Positions 9,861 through 21,070 of a DNA stretch of 64,000 nt are shown piece by piece (position 1 is the first letter of the stretch; the number at the start of each line of letters is the position of its first letter). The stretch spans positions 99,848,433-99,912,432 of the forward strand of contig OZ024746.1 in the NCBI GenBank assembly GCA_964016885.1, in the 5' to 3' direction. The DNA comes from Eledone cirrhosa. Lineage: Eukaryota; Mollusca; Cephalopoda; Octopoda; Eledonidae. Both the position numbers and the translations under genes were made by a program. The notes beneath the pieces were generated by a model. The model made no database searches. It worked only from the letters and a program-made list of their open reading frames with translations, and was not told where the DNA came from.

Positions 9861-10122
9861 AATATTAAATAAATGGAAACTATATTTATAAAACCATATT
9901 TATTTTATTATATATATTTCAAGGGTACCAAGACAACATTGGTACGCTTTCATCAGATAAAATACAAAGTTTGTTTTATAAATAGAGACGTACCCATGAA
10001 AATTCACTGGATAGTGAAAATATATTAGGGATTATTCAAACTTATGTGTGAATATGCAAATGAATATGTAAATAATTGAAAACAACCGTTTATTTAAATG
10101 ACACTGGAAAAAGAGAGAGAAG
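9861..10122 (+). repeat. Left arm of a large inverted repeat
   Basis: This segment (AATATTAAATAAATGGAAAC to TGACACTGGAAAAAGAG) is the inverted complement of 15188-15457. It includes GGTACGCTTTCATCAGATAA and GAGACGTACCCATGAAAA. The arm pair bounds an element that was later split by the LTR retrotransposon. Confidence 0.88.
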
Positions 10123-10316
10123 AAAGAGAGAGAGAGAAAAAAATAAAAATAATAATATTACGAGAGAGATAGAGAGAAGAAATTAACAAGAGGATGAATA
10201 GAACTCGTGTAACGTTAATTTGTGGGAATATATTCTCAGTATATATCTACTAATGGTACGTATATTTACGATTAAGTAGTTTGTTAAAATTCTTTTCTAA
10301 TATAATATTTACTGTT

Positions 10317-10321
10317 ATAAG
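10317..10321 (+). other. Target-site duplication, left (ATAAG)
   Basis: ATAAG directly before the 5' LTR is repeated exactly after the 3' LTR at 14309-14313. A 5-bp duplication fits Ty3/gypsy-type integration. Confidence 0.85.
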
Positions 10322-10570
10322 TGTGGGCATGGTGTGGCGTGCGGTGGCCGGAAGCGGTGGAGTGCTCGACCGGAAGGGTGCTTGGCCGGAAGGATGCTCG
10401 ACCGGAAGGGCCAGCAGATGGGCCTCTCTCTAGTGGTGACCAGCAACGGTGTGGACGCGAGTTCTGGCAGCTCCCGGTGTTAAGGAGCTGGACGCACGTG
10501 GAAGAGGAGAAACCAGCAGTGGGATTTAGCCTATGAAAAGTGGTAAGTGAGATAGCTTTTTCTAACCACA
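10322..10570 (+). repeat. 5' LTR
   Basis: TGTGGGCATGG to TTCTAACCACA. It matches the 3' LTR with a few substitutions and small indels, including an extra GGAAGGGTGCTTGGCC-type repeat here and GGCGCC missing before CTATGAAAA. I could not identify a convincing tRNA primer-binding site in the bases after it. Confidence 0.88.
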
Positions 10571-10693
10571 AGCTATTTCGGCACGGGAAACTGAGATCTG
10601 ATTGAAAAAAAAAAAAAAAATCTACTGGAAAAACAGAGAGGAATCTGTGTTTTTTTTTTATCACGTACCGCAAGACAAATTAGAAGATGGTGA

Positions 10694-11446
10694 CAAGACT
10701 ACGAACAAGCGAAGCTATCAGCATTTACCGGGGAAGGTCATGTTGTCGCTTGGCTGCGAAAAGTCCGGCTGGTCGCAAGCTTGCAGAAGATAGAAGATGT
10801 GGCTGGCCTCATGGCACTGTACCTCGAGGGGGACGCGTTGGTACTCTTCCTTGAGTTGGACGAACACAGCCAAAGAGATGCGCAAAAGATTGAGAGGCGC
10901 ATGATGGAAGCGTTCGCAGAGGGACCGTTAGCCGCTTTCGCTAAGCTGGCAAGAATTAGATGGAACGGTGAACTCGTTGACATTTTCGCAGCGGAAATAC
11001 GGCGATTGGCCATGTTGGCTGGATATCAGGTGGAATGCGAACGCACGGTGCGGTTGGCGTTCATAAATGGATTTCCAGACGACATAGCGGTGAAACTGCA
11101 GCAAATCCCGGGTTACAAAGAAATGGAGATGCGTTCACTGGTGGAACAAGCCCGGATCATAGCAGAAGATGCCAAGAAGAGTGTTGCGGCGATAGCAACT
11201 ACAGAGGCTCAAGACAGCTGGCAGCGAAATGGTGAAAGGGAGGCAACCACGGCACGCGGTCACCCGCGAACGTTTAGAGGTCGCTGTTTTCGGTGCCAGG
11301 GCCCGCACATGGCTAGAGACTGCAGAGAGTCAAGGCCGGAAATAATATGCTACCGGTGTAAGCGACCCGGCCACATCACTACTAACTGCGACCAGGGAAA
11401 CGATCCAAGGGGAACTACTGCGCCGGTAGTTGCCCCTTACGAGTAG
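10694..11446 (+). pseudogene. gag-like frame with two CCHC zinc knuckles
   Basis: Open from about 10694 to the TAG at 11444. There is no ATG early in the frame, so the start is degraded. A capsid-like helical part (LYLEGDALVLFLEL, GFPDDIAVKLQQIPGY) is followed by two nucleocapsid knuckles, CFRCQGPHMARDC and CYRCKRPGHITTNC. This is the usual capsid-nucleocapsid layout of gypsy-type Gag. The protease frame overlaps its end in another frame. Confidence 0.82.
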
Positions 11447-14058
11447 AGACGCTGCCCGTGGTGGAAGTCTTCGTGAGGGGAAATCCACAGCGAACCCTCG
11501 TGGACACGGGCTGTACGACGACACTGGTGACCGCGGGGGTGGTGGAGAGGGAAGGGCAGTCGACGGCAGGAAAATTGAATGCCGAGGTCACAGCGAGATG
11601 AAAATAGCGGTACGGGGAAGGAAAATAAGGCTTTCTGCCATCGTAGTAGACAGCGTGGTTATGGGCATGGACGCAATTGGCTTCACAGTGAACAACGTTG
11701 GTGTGTCGTATGGCGCCGCTGCATCGGTATGCGCTGTGAGTACGCGACAGGAGAACCAGAAGGCCCACGAGGAGAAATACCCCGCTTACACTGTGCAGGA
11801 CAAAGACTTCAAGGCCGTGTTCGATGGGTTGTTGAGTGGTACTGGAAGGGAGAACCACCAACACTGAAGACCAAAGTGGGCTGCTATCAACACACATTGA
11901 AGGGAAACATTAGGAGCGAGAGGTAGAGAGATGGATTGAGGAGGGCATACTGCTTCCCTGGAAAGAGGAGGTGAAGTGCGGAGTATTGCCGTTAATGGCA
12001 TTGGCGCAACCCACGAAGAACAAGGTGAGGCCGGTGCTGGACTTTCAGGAGCTGAACGAGCACGTGTCATGCCACACGGGTGGCGAGGTCACGGATGTCT
12101 GTGGGGAAACCATGCGTGAGTGGAGACGCATGACGGGGGGTCCAGCAATCGTAGATCTAAAGTCGGCATACTTGCAATTGCATATAGATGAGAAGCTCTG
12201 GCAGTATCAGCTGGTCAGGTCCGGACATATTGCCTGACCAGGCTCGGTTTCGAGCTGAGCTCCGCACCGAAGATCATGGCGGCGGTCCTCAAGACCATTC
12301 TGGGAAAGGCCGACAAGATGAAGAGGGCCACTAACTCCTACATTGACGACATCCTAGTGGACGAGTCTGTGGTGGCGGCGGCGGAGGTCACGAGCCATTT
12401 ACAGGGGTATGGACTGGCTGCGAAGCAGTCAGAAGCGTTGGAGGGAGGAGCCGCGCTGGGACTTAGGCTACGGCGAGACAGGACGGGCGTCTTGGTATTC
12501 CAGAGGGGAAATGAAGTTCCAGAACTGGGCCCAAGTATGAGTAGGCGGGAGCTTTTCTCGGTGTGTGGAAAGTTGGTGGGTCACAACCCGATTGCTGGGT
12601 GGCTCCGGACGGCATGCAGCTATGTCAAGAGACGAGCTAGAGGAGTAGGAGAGAGGACGGTGGCCATGATGCAGGAGATCGTAGGGAGGGTGAAGGCCGA
12701 CGACCCAGTGCGGGGACGCTGGTATGTTCCCAAATTACAGAGTGGGACTGTATGGTGCGATGCCAGCAGCATAGCGCTGGGTGTCACGTTGGAGATAGGA
12801 GGTGTTGAGGTCGAGGATGCAGCCTGGCTTAGGAAGACGGACGACTGCAACCACATCAATGTGGCCGAACTGGACGCAGTGTTGAGAGGGGTGAACCTCG
12901 CCCTGAGGTGGGGACTGCGCACCATCGAGATACGCACTGACTCGGCTACTGTACTCGGATGGGTGAGATCAGTGCTCACCAGTGAGAAAAGAGTGCGAAC
13001 GATAGGGGCGGCGGAGATGCTGATAAAGCGCCGCCTGGGAACTTTAGGAGAGCTGGCCACCGAGTTCGACCTGAGGCTGAGCGTAGTTTTCGTGCCCTCA
13101 GAGAAAAATAGGGCGGGCGTCTTAACTAGGGTGAAGAAAGCCTGGTGGAAGCGCCGGAGGAGGTAGAAGATGAGATAGCTGCCGTGTGTCAGTTGACCGA
13201 GTCGGATCTGAAACGGTTGCATGACATGCACCACATGGGAGTGGATAGGAGCCTGTTCCTAGCCAGGAGAATCGACTCGGACGTTAACAGACACAGCGTT
13301 CAAAGGGTGGTTAGAGGCTGCGTCCGATGTCAGTCCATTGATCCCGCCCCGGGTGTGCACGAAACGGGAAGCCTCCTGGTGGATGTAACGCACTACCGAC
13401 AGGGAACGTACCTCTCGATGGTCGACTGTGGACCAGGACGGATGACGATATGGAGGGAGATGAAGACTGGAACGGCCGAGGAAATCATGCGGACGTTGAG
13501 AGAGGTGTTCTTGGAGCGGGGCCCTGTGGACGAACTGCTGATGGACAACAGCGCAGCGTTCCGCTCGGAGGTGCTGAGGGAGATGCTCGATGGATGGAAG
13601 GTGGACCGTTTCTTCAGAGCAGTATCTCACCAATGGAGGCAGTGTTCTGGTACAACATGTCCCCTCGGGTGGGACAGGTCGAGGAATCGGTGCCACACAG
13701 AGCAGTATTCAGATACGAGTGGCGGCACCCGTGCACGCCACCACAACGGCCAGTGGGGAGAGAGAGTGCATTCGTGCAGGTGGGCGAAGAAGTCTGGGTT
13801 AAGCCCCCAGATGCATGTTGCACATCTCAATGGGGAAGGGGGACGGTGACGGCCGTAAATTCCCAGAACAATGTATCCGTGGACGGAGTACCACGTAATG
13901 TCCTGGATGTCCGTAGAATCACTGTGTCAACGGACTCCGAGGAAGAGGAAACCCAAAGTGTCGCCCTAACACTGTGGAGATCGCAAAGAAGTCGCAAACC
14001 ATCAACCTGGACAGAAGACTTTCATATGCAGAAGGACGAGGGGGAAATTGATCCTTGA
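11430..14058 (+). pseudogene. pol region: protease, RT, RNase H, integrase (frameshifted)
   Basis: The protease signature LVDTGC lies near 11500. RT pieces (VRPVLDFQELN, IVDLKSAYLQLHID) are at 11971-12237. After a frame change come YIDDILV (about 12336) and an RNase H with WCDASS, INVAELDA and RTDSATVLGW. A further change leads to integrase (13145 onward) with a histidine/cysteine zinc region ending CVRC, a first Asp in MVDCG and a second in LLMDNSAAF. The stretch that should carry the catalytic Glu is absent and the frame changes there, at about 13625. The C-terminal part is rich in Glu and Ser. At least three frame breaks are present. Confidence 0.82.
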
Positions 14059-14071
14059 GATCAGGGGGACG

Positions 14072-14308
14072 TGTGGGTATGGTGTGGCGTGCGGTGACCG
14101 GAAGCAGGGGAGTGTTCGACTGGAAGGATGCTCGACCGGAAGGGCCAGCAGATAGGCCTCTCTCTAGTGGTTACCAGCAACGGTGTGGACGCGAGTTCTG
14201 GCAACTCCCGGTGTTAAGGAGCTGGACGCACGTGGAAGAGGCGAAACCAACAGTGGGATTTAGCGGCGCCTATGAAAAGCGGTAAGTGGATAGCTTTTTC
14301 TAACCACA
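14072..14308 (+). repeat. 3' LTR
   Basis: TGTGGGTATGG to CTAACCACA. It is preceded by a short purine tract (AGGGGGA) that could serve as polypurine tract. It is followed by ATAAG, the right target-site duplication. Confidence 0.88.
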
Positions 14309-14313
14309 ATAAG

Positions 14314-15187
14314 TAGATAGAAAAATAAATAGATATATATAGAAAAATAAATATATATAAAATTAGATAGATAGAAAAATAAATCAATAAATAGATAAAT
14401 GGATAGATGGGTATATCGTGTTGTAGATAATTGTTTTAATGAGTTATGAGGGATATTGGTTTATAGTTAATGTAAGTAAATATGGAGTTAAATTAAATTA
14501 AGTTAACTGAGTTAATAAGAATATTTATATTTATATATTTTAAATAAGGAAGATACGGAAAAAACTCCAGTTTTGTTTATTTATTCGTTAGTATGAGACT
14601 ATTTTGTCAAAATGAGTATAAATGTTAAAGATATAAATGTTGAAAGATATATTTAGCCTGAATTAGTTAATGGTTATAAATCTAATAAAAGATATTGAAA
14701 AATTTTATTTAAAAATATTAAAAATTCGGGAAAATCTTTTTTAAATAATTTATAAGAGATAAGTAAATTTTTAAAAAAAAGTAATTTTTAAAAATATATG
14801 AAAAATTTAAGAAATATTAAATAAAAAATAAATAAAAATAAATAAAGAAAGAATTTTAAAAAATAAAAAAATATTAAAATTAAAATTAAAAATTTTAAAG
14901 TTAGGATCATATATGTATATATTTTAAGAAATTTCAAGAAGTGAAATTATAGCAAATATTAAAGATATGATTTAGAGATAAGAATGTATTAAACAGAGTG
15001 GATTGTTATGGAAATAAGTAGAAATATTATAAGTGTAATTATAATTTATATATAGTTCTGAACGTTGAATTTAGGCGATGTTTACAAGAACTAAATAAAT
15101 TCATTCGTATATTAACAGAGTTCCTACATTTAAGTATGAAGAAAATTTCCTCAACACACAATTTGCAAAATCTAGATAAAACTGTGT
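14314..15187. other. AT-rich interior of the inverted-repeat element
   Basis: Very AT-rich sequence with (GATA) and (AAATAAAT) tracts and no coding potential. It lies between the LTR retrotransposon and the right inverted arm. Together with 10123-10316 it would be the original interior of the element. Confidence 0.6.
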
Positions 15188-15457
15188 TTCTCTCTTTTTC
15201 CAGTGTCATTTAAATAAACCGTTGTTTTTCAATTATTTGCATATTCACACATAAGTTTGAATAATCCCTAATATATTTCCACTATCCAGTGAATTTCCAA
15301 CCGATAAAGGTATGATTTTCATGGGTACGTCTCTATTTATAAAACAAACTTTGTATTTTATCTGATGAAAGCGTACCAATGTTGTCTTGGTTGCCCTTGA
15401 AATATATATAATAAAATAAATATGGTTTTATTAATATAGTTTCCATTTCTTTAATAT
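15188..15457 (-). repeat. Right arm of the large inverted repeat
   Basis: Reverse complement of 9861-10122, with about 30 extra bases (AACCGATAAAGGTATGATTT) relative to the left arm. Confidence 0.88.
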
Positions 15458-15599
15458 CATTGAATATTTACTACAGTAAACTGTTGAGTGCTCTAAATCA
15501 GTTATAAACATTTATGTTTGTTGGATTTCCAACAAATTAAATACAACTTCTACTTATATATATATATATACTTACACACAGACACGCACACTTGCGTTG

Positions 15600-16085
15600 T
15601 TTAGGGAGGGAAAGTGTGTGTTGGCGATGTTAATGATGTTAATGATTGTTGGAGTATGGAGATGTGTCTTGTGGTGGCGGTGGTGATGTTGTGAGCGACA
15701 AAACATATACAGGATCGAATTATACGATGGGTTACAGGTTAAAAAGTGACCTAGGGAACACAGGGAAAACAAGGTTGTGAACATATAGCGATGTGTGTGG
15801 TAGTGGTGGTGGCGATGTGGTGATATGTTCAACAATATATTTACATGATCAGATGTTACGATGGGATACAGGGTAAAACTGACAGAGAGGGCAGACATAA
15901 CACAGTGGTTCCGGGAGGGAGGGGTGATATGTGTTAATGATGTTAATGATTGTTGAAGTATATGGATGTATCTAGTGGTGGCGGTGGTGGTGCGTGCGAC
16001 AGTATATTTACAGGATCGAATTTAACGAAGGATTGTAGGTTAAAAAAAACAGAGGGTATATGGGGCAACAAGGTTGTGGGTGTGG
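15600..16085. repeat. Degenerate tandem repeat, about 150-170 bp, three copies
   Basis: GTTAATGATGTTAATGATTG, GGTGGCGGTGGTG and ACAGGATCGAAT recur in the first and last copies (about 15620 and 15930), with a weaker middle copy at about 15780. It is followed at 16100-16165 by a truncated copy of the 6698-6940 palindromic repeat border. Confidence 0.6.
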
Positions 16086-16169
16086 GATGTTAGACATATA
16101 GCTCGACGGACCAATAAATGTAATGAAGGAGTAACCAATTATCCTTGTTATCCTTTCAATATATATATT

Positions 16170-16650
16170 CTCTATTTTCATTTATATATTTATACTCGGA
16201 ATTTTTCCTTGAGTGCTTAAAATTATTTGTGACTAATCCCGGTTTGACTAGCCTGCTTTTAAATTCCCCTTTGGCATATTTTAGCTGTGGATCTTAGTTA
16301 ACGTTGTTGAGCACTACTGAGAAACGACTCCAACCGTGATTAACTCCACTGAAAAGTTTCGTGAAATAGTCTTTTTAAGACTATATAGTGCATTTGTAGA
16401 TTTTTCAAAATTGACGGATAAGTATTTACTCTTAATTTTATTCTGAGTTAAGACTCTATTGTTTTTTTCCCCGGATTACACAAAATCTGTGGATAAAATC
16501 TCTGGTCTTGACTTGTTTTGAATTGGGATTAAATTATTTTCCCATATCTTACGTTAAATATTTTTCATCTTGACGTAATAGTCACTTATATGTCTGAATT
16601 ACTGTTGGCTTCTTGCTCACATTAATTTCTCCTTTTTCATTTATATATAT
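16170..16650. other. Intron sequence, nothing recognised
   Basis: No repeat match within the window and no open frame of note. Confidence 0.45.
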
Positions 16651-16655
16651 ATATA

Positions 16656-17264
16656 TCATCATCATCATCATCATCATCGTTTAACGTCCATCTTCCACGC
16701 TTGCATGGGTTTGGACGGGAGTTTTCCCACTTGAGGCAAGATTGGTTGTCCTGCTCGTATAGGACTGTCTGGCGGGTTTTCTACGGCTGGATGCACTTCC
16801 TAACACTAACCACGTTTACAGTGTGGACTGGGAGGTTTTTACCGTGTTACCTACACGGCCACATTACAGCGTGGACTGTTTTTTTGTCGTGACACCTACA
16901 CGACCTCATTTGTTTCGGACTGGATGTTCTGGTACCAACATAACTTCACATTGAATGGGGTGAGTGGGGGTAGTGGGACGGGGGTGTATTTTGTTAGAGG
17001 TGCCTACTGACTGTAGTAGGTTTCGCTTTGTACTTAGGCAAGGCGGGTCTTCTGTATTACTGTGTAGCGCCAAAGATCTCGGTCCAGTGACATTATCTTG
17101 GAGAGGTGTAAGTGTGTAAGGTCGGAATTTATCAAGTCGTCCCAGGTTTTTCTGGGTCTGCCTACACCGTGGCTACCGTCTATTTTTATCGCCCTGCACT
17201 TTTTTATACAACTCTCGTCTTTCATGCGCATCACGTGACCATAAACGTAATGAAGACATAACAA
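16656..17264 (-). pseudogene. LINE 3' fragment, PHD-finger family
   Basis: A minus-strand copy of the last part of the LINE ORF (YGHVMRMKDESCIKKCRAIK, GVGRPRKTWDDLINSDLTHL, VIQKTRLA stop at 17034) and its 3' untranslated region, ending in an (ATC)n tail at about 16656. The 5' part is missing. Confidence 0.88.
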
Positions 17265-17289
17265 ATCGTCCTTTTTATTATTATGGGGT

Positions 17290-18694
17290 TTGGTTCGGAC
17301 CAGACCTCCAGGTGGAAAAGAATTGGGACGAGGTAACGAGCAGAGTAGCCAGTCTCACCCAAAAATGGGCTGGGAGGAAGCTATCACTGAAAGGTCGCGC
17401 GGAGGTGGCGAATGCGTACATCGCGTCCGTCATCTACTACCGCCTGACAGTTGTGCCTTGCCCCCGTCCGCGCTTCGTCAAGTTGGAACGGCTCCTCTTC
17501 AAATTCTTGTGGAGAGGACAAGTTCCGTTGGTGAGGAGGTCCATCTGCTGCGAGCACCCTCTACGCGGAGGGCTTGGGATGCCGTGGCTAATGATGCGCA
17601 GACATGCGTTGAGGCTGCGACATCTCCAGATATTCTGCCTCAACGGTGAGCAGGTGTGGTCGCCGTTTATCAGACGGGTCTTTCCGCAGCTCATTTCTTT
17701 GACTGAGCTGCAGTCCTGGGTCAAGAAGAGACCGAGACTGGGTGACTGGCACCTGGAATGTTGCCAGGCACTCACTGCCCTCTACCAAGCGGGCAATGCG
17801 ATCAGTGGAACTTCCACTCTCGAGTTCTATAGAGGATTAGTGGTGGGCAAGTGCGATGACGCACTCGGAGAAGCTTTGTACCGAAGGACTTTTGAGCCGG
17901 GGACGATGGACAATTTCCAGAAATCCCTCGCTTGGCAGTGCTACCGGGGGGTACTGCCGGTTTTGGATAAACTCTACAGGCACGGAAGTGCTGTCAGACG
18001 GACCTGCCCAAGATGCGCACAGAACGACGAAACCGTTCTGCACGCACTTGTCCAATGTCCGTGCATTACTGACTTGTGGAGTTATGTCGAACAGCTACTG
18101 TCGCGTGTGGAACGAATCCGGTTATCGGCCGAGTCCATAGTGAAGATCGATCCACCGCCTTCCTTAGGTCAGGAAAAGCAGGAAATTTTCCTCTGTCTGG
18201 TGGCAGTTGCGAAAGAGGTTATATGGTGGACCAGGTTAAAAGGACTGAAGACAGACACTTTTCTATTCGGCCAATCCCTCATCAACTTCTTCAAGTTTCA
18301 CCTGGAAAGGAAGGTGAGGGTGGAGAGAGAAGTGCTCCCCCCCCCCAGTACATTTGCTAAAAGGTGGGTGAATGTGGCGAGAATGGCTCGTGTGAATGGG
18401 CCTACTCTGACCATGCGCCTATAGGCTAGCTAACTTGAGGAGAGGGGTGCTCTCCCTGGGTGCCCTAGAAGCGCAGGGTGGATCAGGATTGGTGGGGTAC
18501 CCGAGTCGGGGAATTTATTTTGTTATATTTATGCATAGTTTATTTTATATTTTTATATTTTCATTGTTAAATTAGTCTTGCCATTGTGCACTTTTACTCG
18601 ACCTTATTGTAAACCCCCCACTGTCCCTGTCTTTGTATTGTCCCCTACATGTCGGCCCTTGTGGTTAATAAATGAAATCATTATTATTATTATT
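17290..18694 (+). pseudogene. 5'-truncated LINE, C-terminal part of ORF2 (Tx1/L1-like)
   Basis: The open frame 17312-18424 starts inside the RT thumb region (WAGRKLSLKGRAEVANAYIA, IASVIYYRL). It carries a late zinc-binding region (CPRCAQNDETVLHALVQCP, a CCHC-type pattern) and ends at a TAG. It is followed by a 3' untranslated region with an ATTATTATTATT tail at about 18675-18694. The layout resembles the end of Tx1/L1-like LINE ORF2. No RT catalytic core or endonuclease is left. A reverse partial copy lies at 50930-51500. Confidence 0.78.
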
Positions 18695-18695
18695 A

Positions 18696-19450
18696 CATTG
18701 CGGTGGATTGGCAGTATCGGTAGAGGGTAGGACACCATGCTAGTGTGGTGGATTGGTAGTGTCGGTAGAGGGTAGGACACCATGCTAGGGTGGTGGATTG
18801 GTAGTATCGGTAGAGGGTCGGACACCATGCTAGGGTGGTGGATTGGTAGTATCGGTAGAGGGTCGGACACCATGCTAGGGTGGTGGATTGGTAGTGTCGG
18901 TAGAGGGTAGGACACCATGCTAGGGTGGTGGATTGGTAGTGTCGGTAGAGGGTAGGACACCATGCTAGGGTGGTGGATTGGTAGTATCGGTAGAGGGTCG
19001 GACACCATGCTAGGGTGGTGGATTGGTAGTATCGGTAGAGGGTCGGACACCATGCTAGGGTGGTGGATTGGTAGTATCGGTAGAGGGTCGGACACCATGC
19101 TAGGGTGGTGGATTGGTAGTATCGGTAGAGGGTCGGATACCATGCTAGGGTGGTGGATTGGTAGTATCGGTAGAGGGTCGGACACCATGCTAGGGTGGTG
19201 GATTGGTAGTATCGGTAGAGGGTCGGACACCATGCTAGGGTGGTGGATTGGTAGTATCGGTAGAGGGTCGGACACCATGCTAGGGTGGTGGATTGGTAGT
19301 ATCGGTAGAGGGTCGGACACCATGCTAGGGTGGTGGATTGGTAGTATCGGTAGAGGGTCGGACACCATGCTAGGGTGGTGGATTGGTAGTATCGGTAGAG
19401 GGTCGGACACCATGCTAGGGTGGTGGATTGGTAGTATCGGTAGAGGGCCG
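18696..19450 (+). repeat. 45-bp minisatellite made of SINE family-1 heads
   Basis: About 17 units of 45 bp (GGTGGATTGGTAGTATCGGT, AGAGGGTCGGACACCATGCT). Each unit equals the head of the family-1 SINE with its A-box-like part, and the array runs straight into one complete SINE at 19426. Early units vary (GTGTCGG, GGGTAGG) while later units are nearly identical. Frames on both strands are open because 45 is divisible by three; these are not genes. Confidence 0.95.
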
Positions 19451-19612
19451 TAACACCATGCTTTAACGCATAGAGTTATGACCATTGTCATTCTGAGTTC
19501 AAATCCCGCCGAGGTTAACTTTGCCTTTCATCCTTACGGGGTCGATAAAATAAAGTACCAGTAATACACTGGAATAATTGCTGGCCTTGTGCCTAAAGTA
19601 GAAACAGTTATT
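19426..19612 (+). repeat. tRNA-derived SINE, family 1, at the end of the array
   Basis: Head GGATTGGTAGTATCGGTAGA, B-box-like GAGTTCAAATCCCGCCGAGG, GGGTCGATAAAATAAAGTACC and the end GCCTAAAGTAGAAACAG with an ATTATT tail. Confidence 0.9.
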
Positions 19613-19669
19613 ATTATTACACTCTTTCTACTAAACCTCTCTACTTACTGGAAACTACACATCGAATGC

Positions 19670-19965
19670 TCAGTGTGTGTGCGTGTGTGTGTGTGTGTGC
19701 ATATATGTAAGAGAGATAGATAGTGTGTATGTTCATGTGCATGTGTATGTGTACATATGCATTATGTGTGTGTGTACATGTAATAGACATAGATTATATG
19801 TGTGTGCATGTGTAAGTGCATGTGTGTGAAGGTGCATGTGTATGTGTACATGGGTGTGTGTGTGTATGTGTATGTTTGCATGTGCATGTATGTGTGTATG
19901 TGTATGTGTGTATGTGTATATGAGCATGTGTGTGGGTATGTGTGTATGTATGCATGTATGCATCA
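19670..19965. repeat. (TG)n-rich simple sequence
   Basis: TGTGTG, GCATGTG and TATGTG runs. It ends about 25 bp from the chitin synthase exon at 19991. Confidence 0.85.
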
Positions 19966-19990
19966 GATTTGTATGAACATTTCTAACTAC

Positions 19991-20227
19991 CTGAACAAAG
20001 ATTTCAGTAACTGCATCATTTCATTCTCAGTTTCGTGCCACATGGTTGCACATGCGTAAACCATCGGATAAATCTTCTTTGCATTATTCGGTTCTTCAAA
20101 GCTCTTATCTGGTGATACACTTTCATCATCATTAATCCGCTCTTTCGTTGAAATAATATGGCGTCTGCGGTCGAGCACCAAGGATTGTTCAAAGAACAAT
20201 GGACAATATATCGTTTTCTGGAATAAA
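19991..20227 (-). CDS. CHS: Chitin synthase exon i: entry to catalytic domain, CATMWHE
   Basis: This 237-bp exon encodes NLFQKTIYCPLFFEQSLVLD followed by RRRH, an acidic loop, then KIYPMVYACATMWHETENEM and MQLLKSLF. CATMWHE (20032-20052) is a hallmark of metazoan chitin synthases at the start of the glycosyltransferase-2 domain. A second AG ten bases inside would break the frame. The acceptor TTAATTTCAG at 20228-20229 keeps phase 2 and gives HENLFQK, so I chose it. The donor is GTAGTTAG, phase 2 out. The loop between EQS and CATMWHE holds a Glu/Asp/Ser-rich insertion. Confidence 0.95.
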
Positions 20228-20345
20228 CTGAAATTAAAGACACAATATTAAGATATAATTTGGGTTTGTTTGCAAGTTTCATTTGAAATGGATTACACAC
20301 ACACACACTCACTTGCACACACACATACATGAATACATCATATAA

Positions 20346-20452
20346 ACATGATGGAGGCTACCTCATACTCGAATATAGCCATTGCTTGAATTTCCAGACA
20401 TGATGGAGGCTACCTCACACTTAAATATAGCCCTTACTTGAATTTCCAAACA
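20346..20452 (+). repeat. Direct tandem duplication, about 53 bp
   Basis: ATGATGGAGGCTACCTCA and the following CGAATATAGCC...CTTGAATTTCCA segment occur twice in tandem with a few changes. Confidence 0.75.
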
Positions 20453-20639
20453 TGCTTCCGAATGTGTGTGTAGCATGGATGTGACTTTTTAGGCCAGCAA
20501 GTGTCCTACATTCTCTGGCCTAGTTGTTACAGATTTGGCCCTTGGCAGCAATAATTGTTTGCTGGTTGCTATGTACTTTAACATGCTGCCTCAGGTCAGC
20601 TTGCTGATTGGCAGACATTGATGACAGATTGTTATACCC

Positions 20640-21070
20640 TACATCATCATCATTTTATGTCTGCTTTTCCCTGCTTACAAGGGTGGGATGGGTTCTATTC
20701 AGCACAGCATCTCTCCATTTGTCATTGTCCTTCATCCTCTCCTCTGTGAGTTTCAGCGATCTGAGGTCTGCTCTCACCACCTCTGCCAATGATTTTCATG
20801 GTCTTCCTCTACTGCGCCTTCCTTCTACTGGGATTTCTTGGCACTTCTTTACCCAGTGGTCACCCTCCATCTGCATCACATGTCCATACCATCTCACTCT
20901 TCTTTCCCGCATACTACAGCTTATCCCTCTTATATGCAGTTCCTCTCTCAACTCGTCTATGCTTGGTCATTCACACCCATTGACATTGCACATCCAACGG
21001 AGCAAGCTTGCTTCATTTCTCTCCAGCCGTCGCATACACACCAACATAATCTGAATCAGCCCTTTTTACA
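20640..21070 (-). pseudogene. LINE ORF2 3' fragment, related family
   Basis: The minus strand encodes RRVRWYGHVMQMEGDHWVKK, then SRGRPMK and the (ATG)n-ending 3' region near 20645. This is the same C-terminal signature as the PHD-finger LINE but a different subfamily. It has stops and frameshifts. Confidence 0.7.

Larger units (their letters stand above)
10322..14308 (+). mobile_element. LTR retrotransposon, Ty3/gypsy-like, defective
   Basis: LTRs of about 249 and 237 bp begin TGTGGG and end CCACA, and the element is flanked by ATAAG duplications. Between them lie a gag-like frame with two CCHC knuckles, a DTG protease, reverse transcriptase with YIDD, RNase H, and an integrase with a zinc-binding region. 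The order PR-RT-RH-IN fits Ty3/gypsy. BEL is less likely because of the 5-bp duplication and the motif style. No envelope frame is seen. The pol region is split over several frames and is not functional. It lies antisense to the chitin synthase gene and is nested inside the inverted-repeat element 9861-15457. Confidence 0.9.

Noticed and set aside
10571..10620. Primer-binding site of the LTR element
   Set aside because: I could not match the bases after the 5' LTR to a tRNA 3' end with confidence, so none is annotated.
18604..19491. A 295-residue proline-rich repeat protein
   Set aside because: Antisense reading of the 45-bp SINE-head array; likewise the 242-residue frame at 23867-24595.
19991..20217. 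Alternative acceptor ten bases inside exon i (TTTATTCCAG)
   Set aside because: It would make the exon 227 bp and break the phase with the upstream exon. The outer AG keeps the frame and gives the expected residues.
20608..21054. A 148-residue plus-strand gene
   Set aside because: It is the antisense of a LINE C-terminal fragment (RRVRWYGHV on the minus strand).
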